A stretch of 62,190 nt of DNA from Faecalitalea cylindroides ATCC 27803 (GTDB lineage: Bacteria > Bacillota_I > Bacilli_A > Erysipelotrichales > Erysipelotrichaceae): contig NZ_KI271030.1 of the NCBI RefSeq assembly GCF_000469305.1, positions 1 through 62,190 on the forward strand, written 5' to 3'. The translations under genes were made by a program, and so were the position numbers. Under the pieces are notes generated by a model. It had not been told where the DNA came from and made no database searches. It saw only the letters and a list, made by a program, of their open reading frames with translations. This document shows, in pieces, positions 6,733 to 15,721 of this stretch. The first letter of the stretch is position 1. Each line of letters opens with the position of its first letter.

Positions 6733-6808
6733 TGGTGGACTCTTAGGGATTCGAACCCTAGACCCACTGATTAAGAGTCAGTTGCTCTGCCAACTGAGCT
6801 AAGAGTCC
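6733..6808 (-). tRNA. tRNA-Lys (anticodon CTT)
   Basis: The acceptor arm GGACTCT pairs with AGAGTCC, the discriminator is A and CCA is encoded. The anticodon arm is ACTGA-CTCTTAA-TCAGT with CTT at positions 34-36, and the T arm contains GGTTCGAATCC. Its 3' end faces the integrase gene and is the presumed attB/attR. Confidence 0.97.
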
Positions 6809-6911
6809 ATCAATCAGTGCTTAATAATATTAGCATATTTTCAAGACGGAAACAAGAGTTTTTATACCATTCAATTAAAATTTCATAGGAATATCCTATG
6901 AGATCTTACAT

Positions 6912-7748
6912 TTAAATAAACTTTTTTATATCCTCTATCAATTTATATCCTTGATCATATAAGGACTCTAATTGTTCTTTATCTTTATTTAAAGTTTTCA
7001 TATTCTCAATATGTTCTGGTGATACAATACAAACTTTTCCACTTCTTTCAAGTTCTAAAGCTGTTGCCAACTGTTCGTTATAAAGATAAGCTCGGTTCAT
7101 CAGTTTCTTTGATGATTCTGGATAAGAATGTTCCAGTAATTTTGCCGGGACTAGATCTTTTTTAGGATCACGCATCCATGTCTTAGGTCGAGTTAAGATC
7201 AAAACGATCTTGTCGCATCCCTTATCTAAAGCTCTTTGTAAAGGAATAGGATCCGACATACCACCATCGAAATAAACTTCTCCATCGATTGGATATGGCC
7301 TACAAAGAACAGGTAGACAGCTGCTAGCCTTTAATATGTCGTAACAGTTAATAGGCATATCTTTTTTAGAAAAATACACAGCATTTCCAGTCTCTGCTTC
7401 TGTACTAACAACTTCTAATTGCATCGGGTTTGAAGAAAAAGTACTATAATCAATTGGATCTTCCCCATTCGCATTGCTTAAACCTGAGTATATATAATCA
7501 AGGTCTACATAATTTCCTTTTTTAACTAGGTTTTTAAATGACATATATTCTTTTCTGAATGCATACTCTGTATAAAATCGCTTGCTCCTTCCTTTCTGTT
7601 TTGCCATAAAACCTGCTAAATTTGCACTTCCAGCCGAAACACCGATTCCTAAATCAAATGTAATGTTGTTTTCTAGGCATGCATCAAATACACCGGCTCC
7701 AAATATATCGCGCATTCCACCGCCTACATCAATAATTCCAATTTTCAT
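6912..7748 (-). CDS. Patatin-like phospholipase / lipase (278 aa)
   Basis: A serine lipid acyl hydrolase of the bacterial patatin (RssA/YjjU) family. Visible motifs are the glycine-rich oxyanion loop (DVGGGMRDIFGAG, residues about 7-19), the nucleophile elbow GVSAG (about 37-41) and the catalytic DGG of FDGGMSDPIPLQ. No signal peptide is visible, so it is cytoplasmic. The ATG is preceded by no Shine-Dalgarno sequence; instead TATAAT ends seven bases before it, with TTAACA 16 bp further up, so the message is probably leaderless. It stands alone beyond the tRNA. Confidence 0.9.
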   Translation of the reverse strand: MKIGIIDVGGGMRDIFGAGVFDACLENNITFDLGIGVSAGSANLAGFMAKQKGRSKRFYTEYAFRKEYMSFKNLVKKGNYVDLDYIYSGLSNANGEDPIDYSTFSSNPMQLEVVSTEAETGNAVYFSKKDMPINCYDILKASSCLPVLCRPYPIDGEVYFDGGMSDPIPLQRALDKGCDKIVLILTRPKTWMRDPKKDLVPAKLLEHSYPESSKKLMNRAYLYNEQLATALELERSGKVCIVSPEHIENMKTLNKDKEQLESLYDQGYKLIEDIKKFI

Positions 7749-7755
7749 ACAAAGT

Positions 7756-7783
7756 ATTATAACGCTTTTTTCATAAATGTTAA
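7756..7783 (-). promoter_or_regulatory. Promoter of the patatin gene giving a leaderless start
   Basis: On the minus strand, TTAACA (7778-7783), a 16-bp spacer and TATAAT (7756-7761). The ATG begins seven bases beyond, where transcription itself should start. Confidence 0.75.
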
Positions 7784-7789
7784 GTTTTA

Positions 7790-7824
7790 CAAAAAAAATT
7801 AAGGAAAGCTTTCTTTCCTTAATT
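7790..7824 (-). terminator. Terminator of the murI-folA operon
   Basis: AATTAAGGAAAG (7797-7808) pairs with CTTTCCTTAATT (7813-7824); on the minus strand an eight-T run follows. The hairpin includes the folA stop codon. Confidence 0.9.
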
Positions 7825-8301
7825 TATACGTTCATATACTACATGTTGATAATGTATATCATTTTCAAAGATATCATTAATAACGCTTCGATGATATTCT
7901 GATTTATCAAACTCTGGGAAATAAACATCTGCATCATAAGATTGATCGATTTCTGTCAAGATCAACTTTGACGCAAAAGGTAACATTTGACTATAAATCT
8001 GAGCCCCGCCAATCACAAATATTTCCTCATCCTTATCTTGATAAGCTTCCATAAAAGCATTGATATCACTGAATATTTCTACTTGCTGATCCAAATCTGG
8101 ATTACTTCTAGAAATAACAATATGATGTCTTTTAGGCAACATACCGGGCAAAGATTCAAAAGTTTTTCTACCCATTATGATCGTATGTCCTTTTGTTTGT
8201 TCTCTAAAAAATTTAAGATCTGTAGGTAAATGCCAGATTAAATCATTATTTTTCCCTAATTCACGATTTTTTCCAATTGCAGCGATCATTGTTAGTTTCA
8301 T
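7819..8301 (-). CDS. folA: Dihydrofolate reductase (160 aa)
   Basis: Reduces dihydrofolate to tetrahydrofolate with NADPH, regenerating the folate oxidised by thymidylate synthase, encoded just upstream. It shows the N-terminal MIAAIGKNRELG, the substrate loop LIWHLPTDLKFFR with catalytic Asp28, the NADPH-binding IIMGRKTFESL and VIGGAQIYSQML. The length is normal. It is last in the operon, eight bases after thyA, with GGAG as ribosome binding site. Confidence 0.97.
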   Translation of the reverse strand: MKLTMIAAIGKNRELGKNNDLIWHLPTDLKFFREQTKGHTIIMGRKTFESLPGMLPKRHHIVISRSNPDLDQQVEIFSDINAFMEAYQDKDEEIFVIGGAQIYSQMLPFASKLILTEIDQSYDADVYFPEFDKSEYHRSVINDIFENDIHYQHVVYERIN

Positions 8302-8309
8302 AAAATCTC

Positions 8310-9182
8310 CTATTGAGCTAATGGAAATTTAATTTTTCCCATATGTTCATACCCTATTAATTTAATATCTTTAATATCTTTAGAAGAATCAAAATCATAG
8401 AAATCTTTAATTTCAGGGTTTAACCATAATTCCGGTGCTTTTAGATCACCTTTTGTATGAAAACGTTCCAACTGTTCTTTGATTCCATCAACCTGATTCA
8501 CATAAATATGAGCATCTTTGATGGACCAGTCAATCGTACCTGCTTTTAATCCTGTGACTTGTGCCAACATTTTCAATAATACTGCATACTGTGTTACATT
8601 GAATGGCAATCCTAAAGGAACATCACAACTTCTTTGATGCACCCATGCATTTAATGTACCATTTGTCACATCCCATTCACTCGACCAAACACAACTAGGT
8701 AAAACAGCTGTATCCAAATATTCATCCTGCCATAAGGAAATCACTCTTCTTCGATCGTTTACATTATTTTTTAATGAATCAATCAAACGATCCATCAATT
8801 TAAATCTCTTAACGATATATCCATAAGCAGTTCCAATCGTATTGGCAAATTTAGGATCAAAATGTTTAAGTACTTCTCCTGTTTTTTCATCACGCCAATC
8901 TCCGTTTTCATCAATTTGCCAAAGATCCCATATATGCACATTGCGTTCCTGAAGCCATCGAACATCATTTGACTGTGCTTGATAGATCCATAACATCTCA
9001 AGGACCGCTTGACGAATAAACAGTTGTTTTGTGGTCAAGATTGGAAATTCTTCTCCAACATTTAATTGAAAATGAGCACTTGGTAATTTAATCGTATCAA
9101 TACCTGTACGATTGGCTACCTGTACACCATTGGTCAAAATATTTTCGCAAAGTTCACAATAAATCTTATCCCAAGCAGACAT
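8310..9182 (-). CDS. thyA: Thymidylate synthase (290 aa)
   Basis: Methylates dUMP to dTMP using methylene-tetrahydrofolate. The sequence is the ThyA variant in which the active-site cysteine sits in LPSCVWSSEWDV instead of the usual PCH. The phosphate-binding RRVISLWQ and RSCDVPLGLPFNVTQYA, and the C-terminal IKFPLA, are present. Its start overlaps the stop of the HAD gene by one base, and folA follows eight bases later, so the dTMP cycle is co-expressed. AGGAGG precedes the ATG. Confidence 0.95.
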   Translation of the reverse strand: MSAWDKIYCELCENILTNGVQVANRTGIDTIKLPSAHFQLNVGEEFPILTTKQLFIRQAVLEMLWIYQAQSNDVRWLQERNVHIWDLWQIDENGDWRDEKTGEVLKHFDPKFANTIGTAYGYIVKRFKLMDRLIDSLKNNVNDRRRVISLWQDEYLDTAVLPSCVWSSEWDVTNGTLNAWVHQRSCDVPLGLPFNVTQYAVLLKMLAQVTGLKAGTIDWSIKDAHIYVNQVDGIKEQLERFHTKGDLKAPELWLNPEIKDFYDFDSSKDIKDIKLIGYEHMGKIKFPLAQ

Positions 9183-10003
9183 TATTTGTCCTCCTTAAGT
9201 ACATGATCAAATAAGAAATGCCCTAATGCATCTTCATCATTGGTGTATTCACTGACATAATTTGCGACATCTTTTGCTCCCTGACATCCATTTTTCATAC
9301 ATACGCCCATTCCAACATAATCAAGCATCTGAATGTCGTTAGCCTCATCACCAAAGGCAACGCAGTTTTCAAGATTCACTCCAAAGTGCTTACAAAGTTT
9401 TTTAATTCCATATCCTTTATTGATGGCCGGATCACAATACTCAAATAAATTATTTGCAGTATTAAATCCAACACAATCATCTCTTTTGAATAATTTAGAA
9501 CGTTCTACAACTTTTGGCATATATGCTGGATCACAATAAATGATTAGTTTGTTGACAGTACGATCTTTTAAGAAAGACTCCATATCGACTTCTATTTCTG
9601 TTTCTCCAAACAGTTTAGCATGTGCTCTTGTTTCTTCAGTTGATTTACTAGTATAGCGAATATCACCTACTAAGACATGGAAAATAACATCCATATCTTT
9701 ATAAAAGTTGATGATATCCAAGATGATCTTACCATCTAATAAGTGAAACTCTTCCTTTGTACGACGACGAATATCGTATATGACACCGCCGTTCATACCC
9801 ATAATGAAGCTGACACTATCTTCGATTTTCCAATCTTCCAACATTGCGTGTACTGTTTCTACAGGCCTTCCAGAGGCAATGCCAAATAAGATTCCTTTAT
9901 GTTTTAAAGCAGAAATCGCTTCGCGATTTAGTTTAGATACTTCCTTTTTACTGTTTAAGAAAGTTCCATCTAAGTCAGTCGCAACGAGAGTTACAGTATT
10001 CAT
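9182..10003 (-). CDS. Cof-type HAD phosphatase (273 aa)
   Basis: A haloacid-dehalogenase sugar- or nucleotide-phosphate phosphatase of the Cof/YidA class. Motif I is VATDLDGTFLN with both catalytic Asp residues, and motif IV is VAFGDEANDIQML. A C2-type cap lies between (residues about 85-190). The substrate cannot be read from sequence. The gene sits between the aminopeptidase and thyA in one operon, with AGGAG upstream. Confidence 0.9.
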   Translation of the reverse strand: MNTVTLVATDLDGTFLNSKKEVSKLNREAISALKHKGILFGIASGRPVETVHAMLEDWKIEDSVSFIMGMNGGVIYDIRRRTKEEFHLLDGKIILDIINFYKDMDVIFHVLVGDIRYTSKSTEETRAHAKLFGETEIEVDMESFLKDRTVNKLIIYCDPAYMPKVVERSKLFKRDDCVGFNTANNLFEYCDPAINKGYGIKKLCKHFGVNLENCVAFGDEANDIQMLDYVGMGVCMKNGCQGAKDVANYVSEYTNDEDALGHFLFDHVLKEDK

Positions 10004-10014
10004 AAAATTTCTCC

Positions 10015-11394
10015 TTATTGTTTATTGTATTTTAAGAAAGCGGCATACCCTTTCTTTGCTTCATAAATATCGGCTTTTGAAGCCAATTCAAATGGGGCAT
10101 GCATATTGTGTAAGGCAATACCACAGTCAATGACCTGCATACCATAATTAGCTAAGATGAAGGCAATTGTTCCCCCTCCACCTTGATCGACCTTACCAAG
10201 TTCACTCGTTTGATAAATAACATTGTCTTTGTCCATTACAGCTCTTAACTGTGCTAGATATTCAGCATTGGCATCATTACATCCGCTCTTTCCTCTAGAA
10301 CCTGTGTATTTATTGAACACCAATCCTTTTCCAAATTCAGCCTGATTTCTTGGACTGCTGACAGATGCATAAATTGGATCGTGTGCCGCAGAAACATCGC
10401 TTGATAACATATCTGAATTAATAAATGCACGCTTTAGTGCAAGTTCGTTGTAACAATTCATCGCATTCATAACTTCGGCAACAAAGTTTTCAAAGAATTT
10501 TGATTTCATACCAGTAGCTCCATTAGAGCCTACTTCCTCTTTATCTACAAGAAGACATACTCCTGTTCTTTCAAGGTCTATAGCTTCTAATTGAGCTCTT
10601 AATGATGTATAAGCACAGATGCGATCATCATGCCCATAACCTAAGATCATGGATTCATCAAAACCACATGAACGAGCTTTACCACTCGGTACAACTTCAA
10701 GTTCAGCACTGATGAAGTCTTCTTCTTCAAAGCCATATTTATTCTTTAATAATTTAAGAATGTTTGCTTTTACTGGTTCTTTTTCTTCTTCATTTAAAGG
10801 AATGGAACCAACCGTAACATTTAAGTTCTCTCCTTCGATCACCTCAGAAGCTTTTTTCTGCATTTGATCTGCACTTAGATGAACCAAAAGATCACTAATC
10901 ACAAAAACTGGATCATCTTCCTTATCACCGACTTCAATTTCAATAGTCGATCCATCTTTTAAACAAACTACTCCATAAATAGCCAAAGGAATCGTTACCC
11001 ATTGATATTTCTTTACACCACCATAATAGTGTGTATCAAAATATGCAATTTCTCCATCTTCATATAAAGGATTTTGTTTAAGATCCAACCTCGGTGAGTC
11101 AATATGTGCACCTAAAATGTTCATTCCCTCTTCTATGGGTCTATTACCAATATGCATCAAGGCAACCGATTTATTCATCATATTCATGTATACTTTATCT
11201 TGAGGTTTTAAAGATTCTTTATTTTTAATGATCTCGTTAATATCTTTATATCCATGTTTTTTAGCTTCTTCCAAGATCAAAGAAACACATTTTCGTTCCG
11301 TTTTTCCTTTGCTTAAAAATGTCATATAGTCATCTGATAAGCTCATAACTTCTTTCAACTGAGTTTCATCATATGTAGTCCATGCATTTTTCAT
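10015..11394 (-). CDS. M18 family aminopeptidase (459 aa)
   Basis: A dinuclear-metal aminopeptidase acting on peptides in the cytoplasm. Metal and catalytic regions are visible: ILGAHIDSPRLDLK, LLVDKEEVGSNGATG with the catalytic Glu pair, GHDDRICAYTSL, and a C-terminal HNMHAPFELASKADIYEA. The length is normal for bacterial M18 enzymes. Its start overlaps the murI stop by four bases, so translation of the two is coupled. Substrate preference (acidic or other residues) is not determined. Confidence 0.93.
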   Translation of the reverse strand: MKNAWTTYDETQLKEVMSLSDDYMTFLSKGKTERKCVSLILEEAKKHGYKDINEIIKNKESLKPQDKVYMNMMNKSVALMHIGNRPIEEGMNILGAHIDSPRLDLKQNPLYEDGEIAYFDTHYYGGVKKYQWVTIPLAIYGVVCLKDGSTIEIEVGDKEDDPVFVISDLLVHLSADQMQKKASEVIEGENLNVTVGSIPLNEEEKEPVKANILKLLKNKYGFEEEDFISAELEVVPSGKARSCGFDESMILGYGHDDRICAYTSLRAQLEAIDLERTGVCLLVDKEEVGSNGATGMKSKFFENFVAEVMNAMNCYNELALKRAFINSDMLSSDVSAAHDPIYASVSSPRNQAEFGKGLVFNKYTGSRGKSGCNDANAEYLAQLRAVMDKDNVIYQTSELGKVDQGGGGTIAFILANYGMQVIDCGIALHNMHAPFELASKADIYEAKKGYAAFLKYNKQ

Positions 11395-12164
11395 AATGTA
11401 CCCTCCAATTGCTTTAATAATCTTTTAGATAGATTGATCTTATCGGCATCTGTATTATGCCACTCGATCGTACCCGTCGAATCATTCAAAAGATTTTTAT
11501 GAGTCAATATATCTTTTAGATGATGTGCTGTGCCATAGTTTCCGTCAATCAGCTGAATAGATGAAGGCAGCATATCCTGTAGGCGCTCTTTATAAAAGAC
11601 AAAATGTGTACATCCTAAAACAATACTGTCAATTTCTTCTCCTTGTGTCTGATGTAAATACTCATGCAATGCTGCATATACTAAATCAGCATTCTGCAGT
11701 TTTTCAGTTTCAACTAGTTCAACCAATTTTGGACAAGGAATCTTGTAAATCGTATGTTCATCTTCAAAGCGTTCCATTAGACGGGCAAACTTTTTTTCTT
11801 TTAATGTAAGGTTTGTTGCCCAAACGGCTATTTTTTGATGTTCACCTTTTTCACAAGCGACTTTTAAAGCCGGCTCCATACCGATAATATCAATTGGATA
11901 TTTATCCCTTAATAAGTTCACACAGGCACTCGTTGCCGTATTGCATGCAATGACAATGGCTTTTACATCTTGTGCCATAAAAAAATCGCAGATTTCAATA
12001 CAACGTTCTGTAATCTCTTCCTTAGATTTTGTTCCATATGGATTATGAAGACTGTCACCAAAATAGATCAGATCTTCCTTAGGCATTAAATCATGTATCG
12101 TATGCAAAACACTGATACCACCTAGACCTGAATCAAAAACGCCGATCTTACTGGAAAAATCCAT
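11391..12164 (-). CDS. murI: Glutamate racemase (257 aa)
   Basis: Makes D-glutamate for peptidoglycan. It shows the Asp/Glu racemase signature: GVFDSGLGGISVL, YFGDSLHNPYGTKS, the first catalytic Cys in IACNTATSA (about residue 75) and the second in LGCTHF (about residue 184). It is the first gene of a five-gene leftward operon ending with folA. CAGGAG lies upstream of the ATG; the promoter is probably in the structured interval 12165-12656. Confidence 0.96.
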   Translation of the reverse strand: MDFSSKIGVFDSGLGGISVLHTIHDLMPKEDLIYFGDSLHNPYGTKSKEEITERCIEICDFFMAQDVKAIVIACNTATSACVNLLRDKYPIDIIGMEPALKVACEKGEHQKIAVWATNLTLKEKKFARLMERFEDEHTIYKIPCPKLVELVETEKLQNADLVYAALHEYLHQTQGEEIDSIVLGCTHFVFYKERLQDMLPSSIQLIDGNYGTAHHLKDILTHKNLLNDSTGTIEWHNTDADKINLSKRLLKQLEGTL

Positions 12165-12629
12165 AGATATATCAACTCCTGACTTTGTAAATTATACCCT
12201 TATTTATATATTATTTCTAGCTATATACATGAAAAGAACTGGCTTTTCAAAACTTATTTTTTCATTATGATAAGTTTTGCACCAGTTCTTTTCTTTGTTA
12301 TATTCCATAATTTCTTGAACTATTTACCTTTATCATCTTTTCTGGAAGACTTTCTCTTAAAGGTTTTTTCTTCCTCCTCTAATTTGAGTCGCTATCTTCT
12401 CTTTCATGAAGTTAATACTTCTTCTTGAGATTTTATCCTCATTATTCAGGATTTTCTTATTTTTGTCTTTCTTCTACCTTGTTCAAGAATTTTATGGATA
12501 TTACATAGATTTTTTTATCTATGTTATAACCTGTTTCTTTTTACACTCATATAATAACATAGAAATTCTTACTTACAAGTCAAGTGGAAAAGTTGGTCAC
12601 AATAATGGAATTTCTTATAAGAAAAAGAA
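12165..12629. other. Non-coding interval upstream of murI with long hairpins
   Basis: No convincing gene. A long interrupted hairpin spans 12232-12292: AAAAGAACTGG pairs with CCAGTTCTTTT, enclosing AAAACTTAT/ATAAGTTTT. A second perfect hairpin is ACATAGAT/ATCTATGT (12503-12510 with 12517-12524). On the minus strand TTGACT lies near 12580 and could start a transcript that reads through both hairpins into murI. The stretch also resembles a decayed insertion: purine-rich, with short broken frames such as MKEKIATQIRGGRKNL on the minus strand. Confidence 0.4.
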
Positions 12630-12655
12630 AAAAAGTGCTTCTACAAGCACTTTTT
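12630..12655 (-). terminator. Terminator of the sortase-fakA gene run
   Basis: AAAAAGTGCTT - CTAC - AAGCACTTTTT, immediately after the fakA stop; runs of T occur on both strands. Confidence 0.9.
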
Positions 12656-12656
12656 A

Positions 12657-14294
12657 CTATTCAACACCGATGATGAAAGAATAAACCGGTTGATTCCCTT
12701 CATGGATTTCTACTTCAGCATCGGAAGTATCTTCGATATATTCGGCAATCTCTTCAGCTTGTTCCAGTGTTGCTGTATCACCATAAATTAATGTTACAAG
12801 TTCAGAATCCTCATCTAACATTTTGTCTAACAAAGCTTTTGTTGAAGCCATCATATCTGGATCCGATACAACGATGGCTTTTCCAAAGATGCCCATATAT
12901 TCATCTTTCTTGATTTCCAAGCCTTCGTATGTTGTATCTTTAATGGCATACGTAACTTCTCCGGATTTAACATGATCGATAGCTTCCTGCATTTCGGCTA
13001 AGTTATCTTCAATGTCTACTTCAGGATTGAACATGATACATGCACTTAATCCTTGAGGAATCGTCTTTGTTGGAAGCACATGAATATCCTTGTCTTCACA
13101 AACTTGACATGCCTGATTTGCCGCAAGAACAATATTTGAGTTATTTGGAAGAATAATAATGTGATCTGCATTTACTTTTCCAATAGCCGATACAAAATCT
13201 TCTGTACTAGGGTTCATTGTTTGGCCTCCGCCGACAACGATATCCGCTCTTAATTCTTTAAACATCGCATCGATACCTTTGCCTGGAGCAACAGTGATGA
13301 TTGCATATTTTTTATGCTCTGCAACAACTTCTTCTTCCTCTTCTTTTTCTAAGATGTTGTCATGCTGTTCCTGCATATTTTCGATTTTTAATTTCATGAA
13401 ACGTCCACGACGTTTTCCCATTTTAATGGCTGTCTGAGGTTCTAAAGTGTGGACATGAACTTTAACTAGATCATCATCTTGTACACAAACGATTGAATTT
13501 CCAATCGTTGCTAATTCATTTTTGAAATCTTCTTCAGAAAAGTGCTTAATTCCTGTTGGTGTTAGATGAAGGATAAATTCCGTACAGAATCCAAATTCCT
13601 CTTCTCCCCCTTCAATTTTTGTTTGAGCACTATCATATGAGGAAGCATCATTCGATGGAGCAATCACTTCACCTTTCATCGCAGACAAAAAGCCTTCCAA
13701 AATAATACAAAGTCCTTTACCTCCACTATCAACAACACCAACTTCAGCAAGAACTGGTAAAAGTTCCGGTGTTCTAAGAAGCGATTCATTTGCCTCAAGC
13801 ACCATTTTCTCCATAACTTTGATGCAGTCTGTGATTTCTTCTGTCACAGTATAAGCATATGTATAATCTGCTGCTTCTCTGACTACCGTTAAGATCGTTC
13901 CTTCAACCGGACGCATAACAGCTCGATAAGCAACTCTAGATCCATTCACCAAGGCTTGAGCAAGCTGTAAAGCATCCATGTCTTCTAGATGTTCAACAGA
14001 TTGAAAAAAGCCTCTAAAAATTTGAGAAGTAATAACACCAGAGTTTCCTCTAGCCCCCATCAATAATCCTCGAGATAAAACTTTGGCCACCTTGCCAACA
14101 TGATCTTCCTCTACTTTGATTGCATCATTGACTCCGCTAGAAAAAGTCAAAGACATATTTGTTCCGGTATCACCATCCGGTACCGGGAATACGTTTAAAG
14201 AATCGACTTCAGCCGAATGATTGGTAAGATTATTCATACCTGAAGCCAACATATCTTTAAATAACTTTCCACTTATTCTCTCCATGTGATTCAC
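12657..14294 (-). CDS. fakA: Fatty acid kinase catalytic subunit FakA / YloV (545 aa)
   Basis: Dak2-type kinase that phosphorylates fatty acids held by a FakB (DegV) partner, feeding exogenous fatty acids into phospholipid synthesis. The N-terminal ATP-binding domain has the Mg-binding NVFPVPDGDTGTNMSLT motif (residues about 34-50) and LMGARGNSGVI. A central domain and a C-terminal DegV-like FakA domain follow. The length is usual. It starts directly after the Asp23-family gene, the conserved yloU-yloV order of Firmicutes. No fakB is in the window. Confidence 0.93.
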   Translation of the reverse strand: MNHMERISGKLFKDMLASGMNNLTNHSAEVDSLNVFPVPDGDTGTNMSLTFSSGVNDAIKVEEDHVGKVAKVLSRGLLMGARGNSGVITSQIFRGFFQSVEHLEDMDALQLAQALVNGSRVAYRAVMRPVEGTILTVVREAADYTYAYTVTEEITDCIKVMEKMVLEANESLLRTPELLPVLAEVGVVDSGGKGLCIILEGFLSAMKGEVIAPSNDASSYDSAQTKIEGGEEEFGFCTEFILHLTPTGIKHFSEEDFKNELATIGNSIVCVQDDDLVKVHVHTLEPQTAIKMGKRRGRFMKLKIENMQEQHDNILEKEEEEEVVAEHKKYAIITVAPGKGIDAMFKELRADIVVGGGQTMNPSTEDFVSAIGKVNADHIIILPNNSNIVLAANQACQVCEDKDIHVLPTKTIPQGLSACIMFNPEVDIEDNLAEMQEAIDHVKSGEVTYAIKDTTYEGLEIKKDEYMGIFGKAIVVSDPDMMASTKALLDKMLDEDSELVTLIYGDTATLEQAEEIAEYIEDTSDAEVEIHEGNQPVYSFIIGVE

Positions 14295-14654
14295 CTACTT
14301 CAATACTCTTACGCCCTGGACGAAGATATTTACCTGAGAACATTTTACTTCTAGTGTTTTTTCCAAAACATACTTAACACGTTTCTGTGCTTCATAAACA
14401 ACTTCATGTAGCTTAATGCCATGTAAAGCAATGATGTAAAGATCCAAAACAAGGCCTTCTGCATCCTGACGGACAACTACGCCTTTAGCATAATTTTCTT
14501 TTTTTAATAATTCGGCCCAACCATCACGAACTGCTTTCTGTGATGCCATTCCGACAACACCATAGCATTCTGTGATCGTTCCACCAGCTAGACTTGAGAT
14601 CGCATCAAGAGAAATACTGATATTACCATACTCGGTTGATTTATTTATAGGCAT
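14295..14654 (-). CDS. Asp23/Gls24 family envelope protein YloU (119 aa)
   Basis: A small Asp23-family protein (GNISISLDAISSLAGGTITECYGVVGMA...) with the alternating beta/alpha pattern and C-terminal VKCSQVNIFVQGVRV. Family members associate with the cell envelope and stress responses; the paralogue next to yloV is conserved but its exact role is unclear. AGGAGG precedes the start. The gene abuts fakA, so the two are co-expressed. Confidence 0.9.
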   Translation of the reverse strand: MPINKSTEYGNISISLDAISSLAGGTITECYGVVGMASQKAVRDGWAELLKKENYAKGVVVRQDAEGLVLDLYIIALHGIKLHEVVYEAQKRVKYVLEKTLEVKCSQVNIFVQGVRVLK

Positions 14655-14710
14655 ATTAAAATCCTCCTGTTATTAACTAATTATATCGCAACTATTCAAT
14701 GAAAACAAAC

Positions 14711-15721
14711 TTATTCAACAATCTGATCATAAGAAGCTGTCTCTGCATTCCAACGATACAGTAAACCTGTATTAGGATCACGATAAACATCTAAACTAGC
14801 TGAATATTCAAGTCCTAGATCATTATTGATTGTCCAGTCTGTGGCTTGATCATATACACTTTGGGTATTTTCCGTTATCTCTTGTGATGTATCAGTCGTT
14901 TCCTGTTGATTTTCTTCTGTATTTTGGTTTTGATCTTCTTCTTTTGCTTCATCTTTGGCATTCGTGCTGCCATCAATCAAACTACCTATATCAGCACAGT
15001 CGATCTTATCTATAGCTGAATGTTGTGCATCCAATAATAAACACGCATTCTGACCATGAAGTTCTGTTAACATCGCCTGATAATTTGCCATCATGACTAA
15101 AGAATCCATACTTGTATAAACAATGTTACCATCCTGCATTGTCATCTTGATCATATTGTCATCATACGAAGTTTGAAATGGGACCATTTCCGCAATTTTT
15201 TCTATAACAGAACGAGACAGTGATTTTGCGTTTTTCTTAAACTGCTTCGCAATTTCTTTACGTTGTGATTCGTTAAAATCTGATAAAAGTGGAAAATGTA
15301 CAATCGTTTTTAAGTACTTTGTATCTAATTCAATCGATTCATTATCTATAGTTAACAAGTAATTCTTATTGTCCTGTACATAATAACCGATGACCACCTT
15401 CTCTTCAATTTCAAACGATATCTTGTTTTGTGATTTGTGTACCGTAGCATCGGCAATCAAAGGATTGCTTTCAAGTCGATTCTCAATCAAAAAACCAGGT
15501 GTTAGCCATAATCTGGTATCCGTACTAACATCAGCAATCTGATAAATCTGTTTATCAGTATAATAATAATTTCCGCTCGAGCTTAAAACATGTGTCCTAG
15601 AATCAAATGAAAAATAATAAACAACCAAACTAGCCAAAACAAAAACAATACTGCTTAAGATGATACACGTTCTAATTGAAAATGAACGTTTCTTTTTAGA
15701 TTTTTTTTGTTTTCTTACCAA
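14711..15721 (-). CDS. divIB: Cell division protein DivIB/FtsQ (336 aa)
   Basis: Bitopic divisome protein that links FtsL/DivIC to septal wall synthesis. It has a basic cytoplasmic tail (MVRKQKKSKKKR), one transmembrane segment (residues about 17-40), a POTRA domain starting HVLSSSGNYYYTDKQIYQIAD, and a beta domain. The C-terminal about 90 residues are a low-complexity acidic E/Q/T tail plus a short YRDPNTGLLYRWNAETASYD motif, beyond the conserved core. It overlaps the murB stop by seven bases. Confidence 0.85.
   Translation of the reverse strand: MVRKQKKSKKKRSFSIRTCIILSSIVFVLASLVVYYFSFDSRTHVLSSSGNYYYTDKQIYQIADVSTDTRLWLTPGFLIENRLESNPLIADATVHKSQNKISFEIEEKVVIGYYVQDNKNYLLTIDNESIELDTKYLKTIVHFPLLSDFNESQRKEIAKQFKKNAKSLSRSVIEKIAEMVPFQTSYDDNMIKMTMQDGNIVYTSMDSLVMMANYQAMLTELHGQNACLLLDAQHSAIDKIDCADIGSLIDGSTNAKDEAKEEDQNQNTEENQQETTDTSQEITENTQSVYDQATDWTINNDLGLEYSASLDVYRDPNTGLLYRWNAETASYDQIVE

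Larger units (their letters stand above)
1..6733. mobile_element. Right end of an element integrated at tRNA-Lys
   Basis: The stretch runs from the left edge of the window to the CCA end of tRNA-Lys. It carries a tyrosine integrase next to the tRNA 3' end, a cI-like repressor, an excisionase-like HTH gene and a set of small genes with no housekeeping homologues. It is more AT-rich than the chromosome to its right. Integration into the 3' end of a tRNA is the usual mode for prophages, ICEs and phage satellites. No structural, packaging or conjugation gene is visible, so the class is undetermined. The left attachment site must lie outside the window; I found no second copy of the tRNA 3' end within it. 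Confidence 0.8.

Noticed and set aside
6674-6760. Exact attachment core at the tRNA-Lys 3' end
   Set aside because: The partner site is outside the window, so the core length cannot be measured; only the general location is stated.
9780-10133. 117-codon plus-strand frame across the HAD/aminopeptidase junction
   Set aside because: Antisense to two real genes and without a ribosome binding site.
12406-12684. 92-codon plus-strand hydrophobic frame
   Set aside because: No ribosome binding site; it runs through a strong terminator and into the end of fakA on the other strand.
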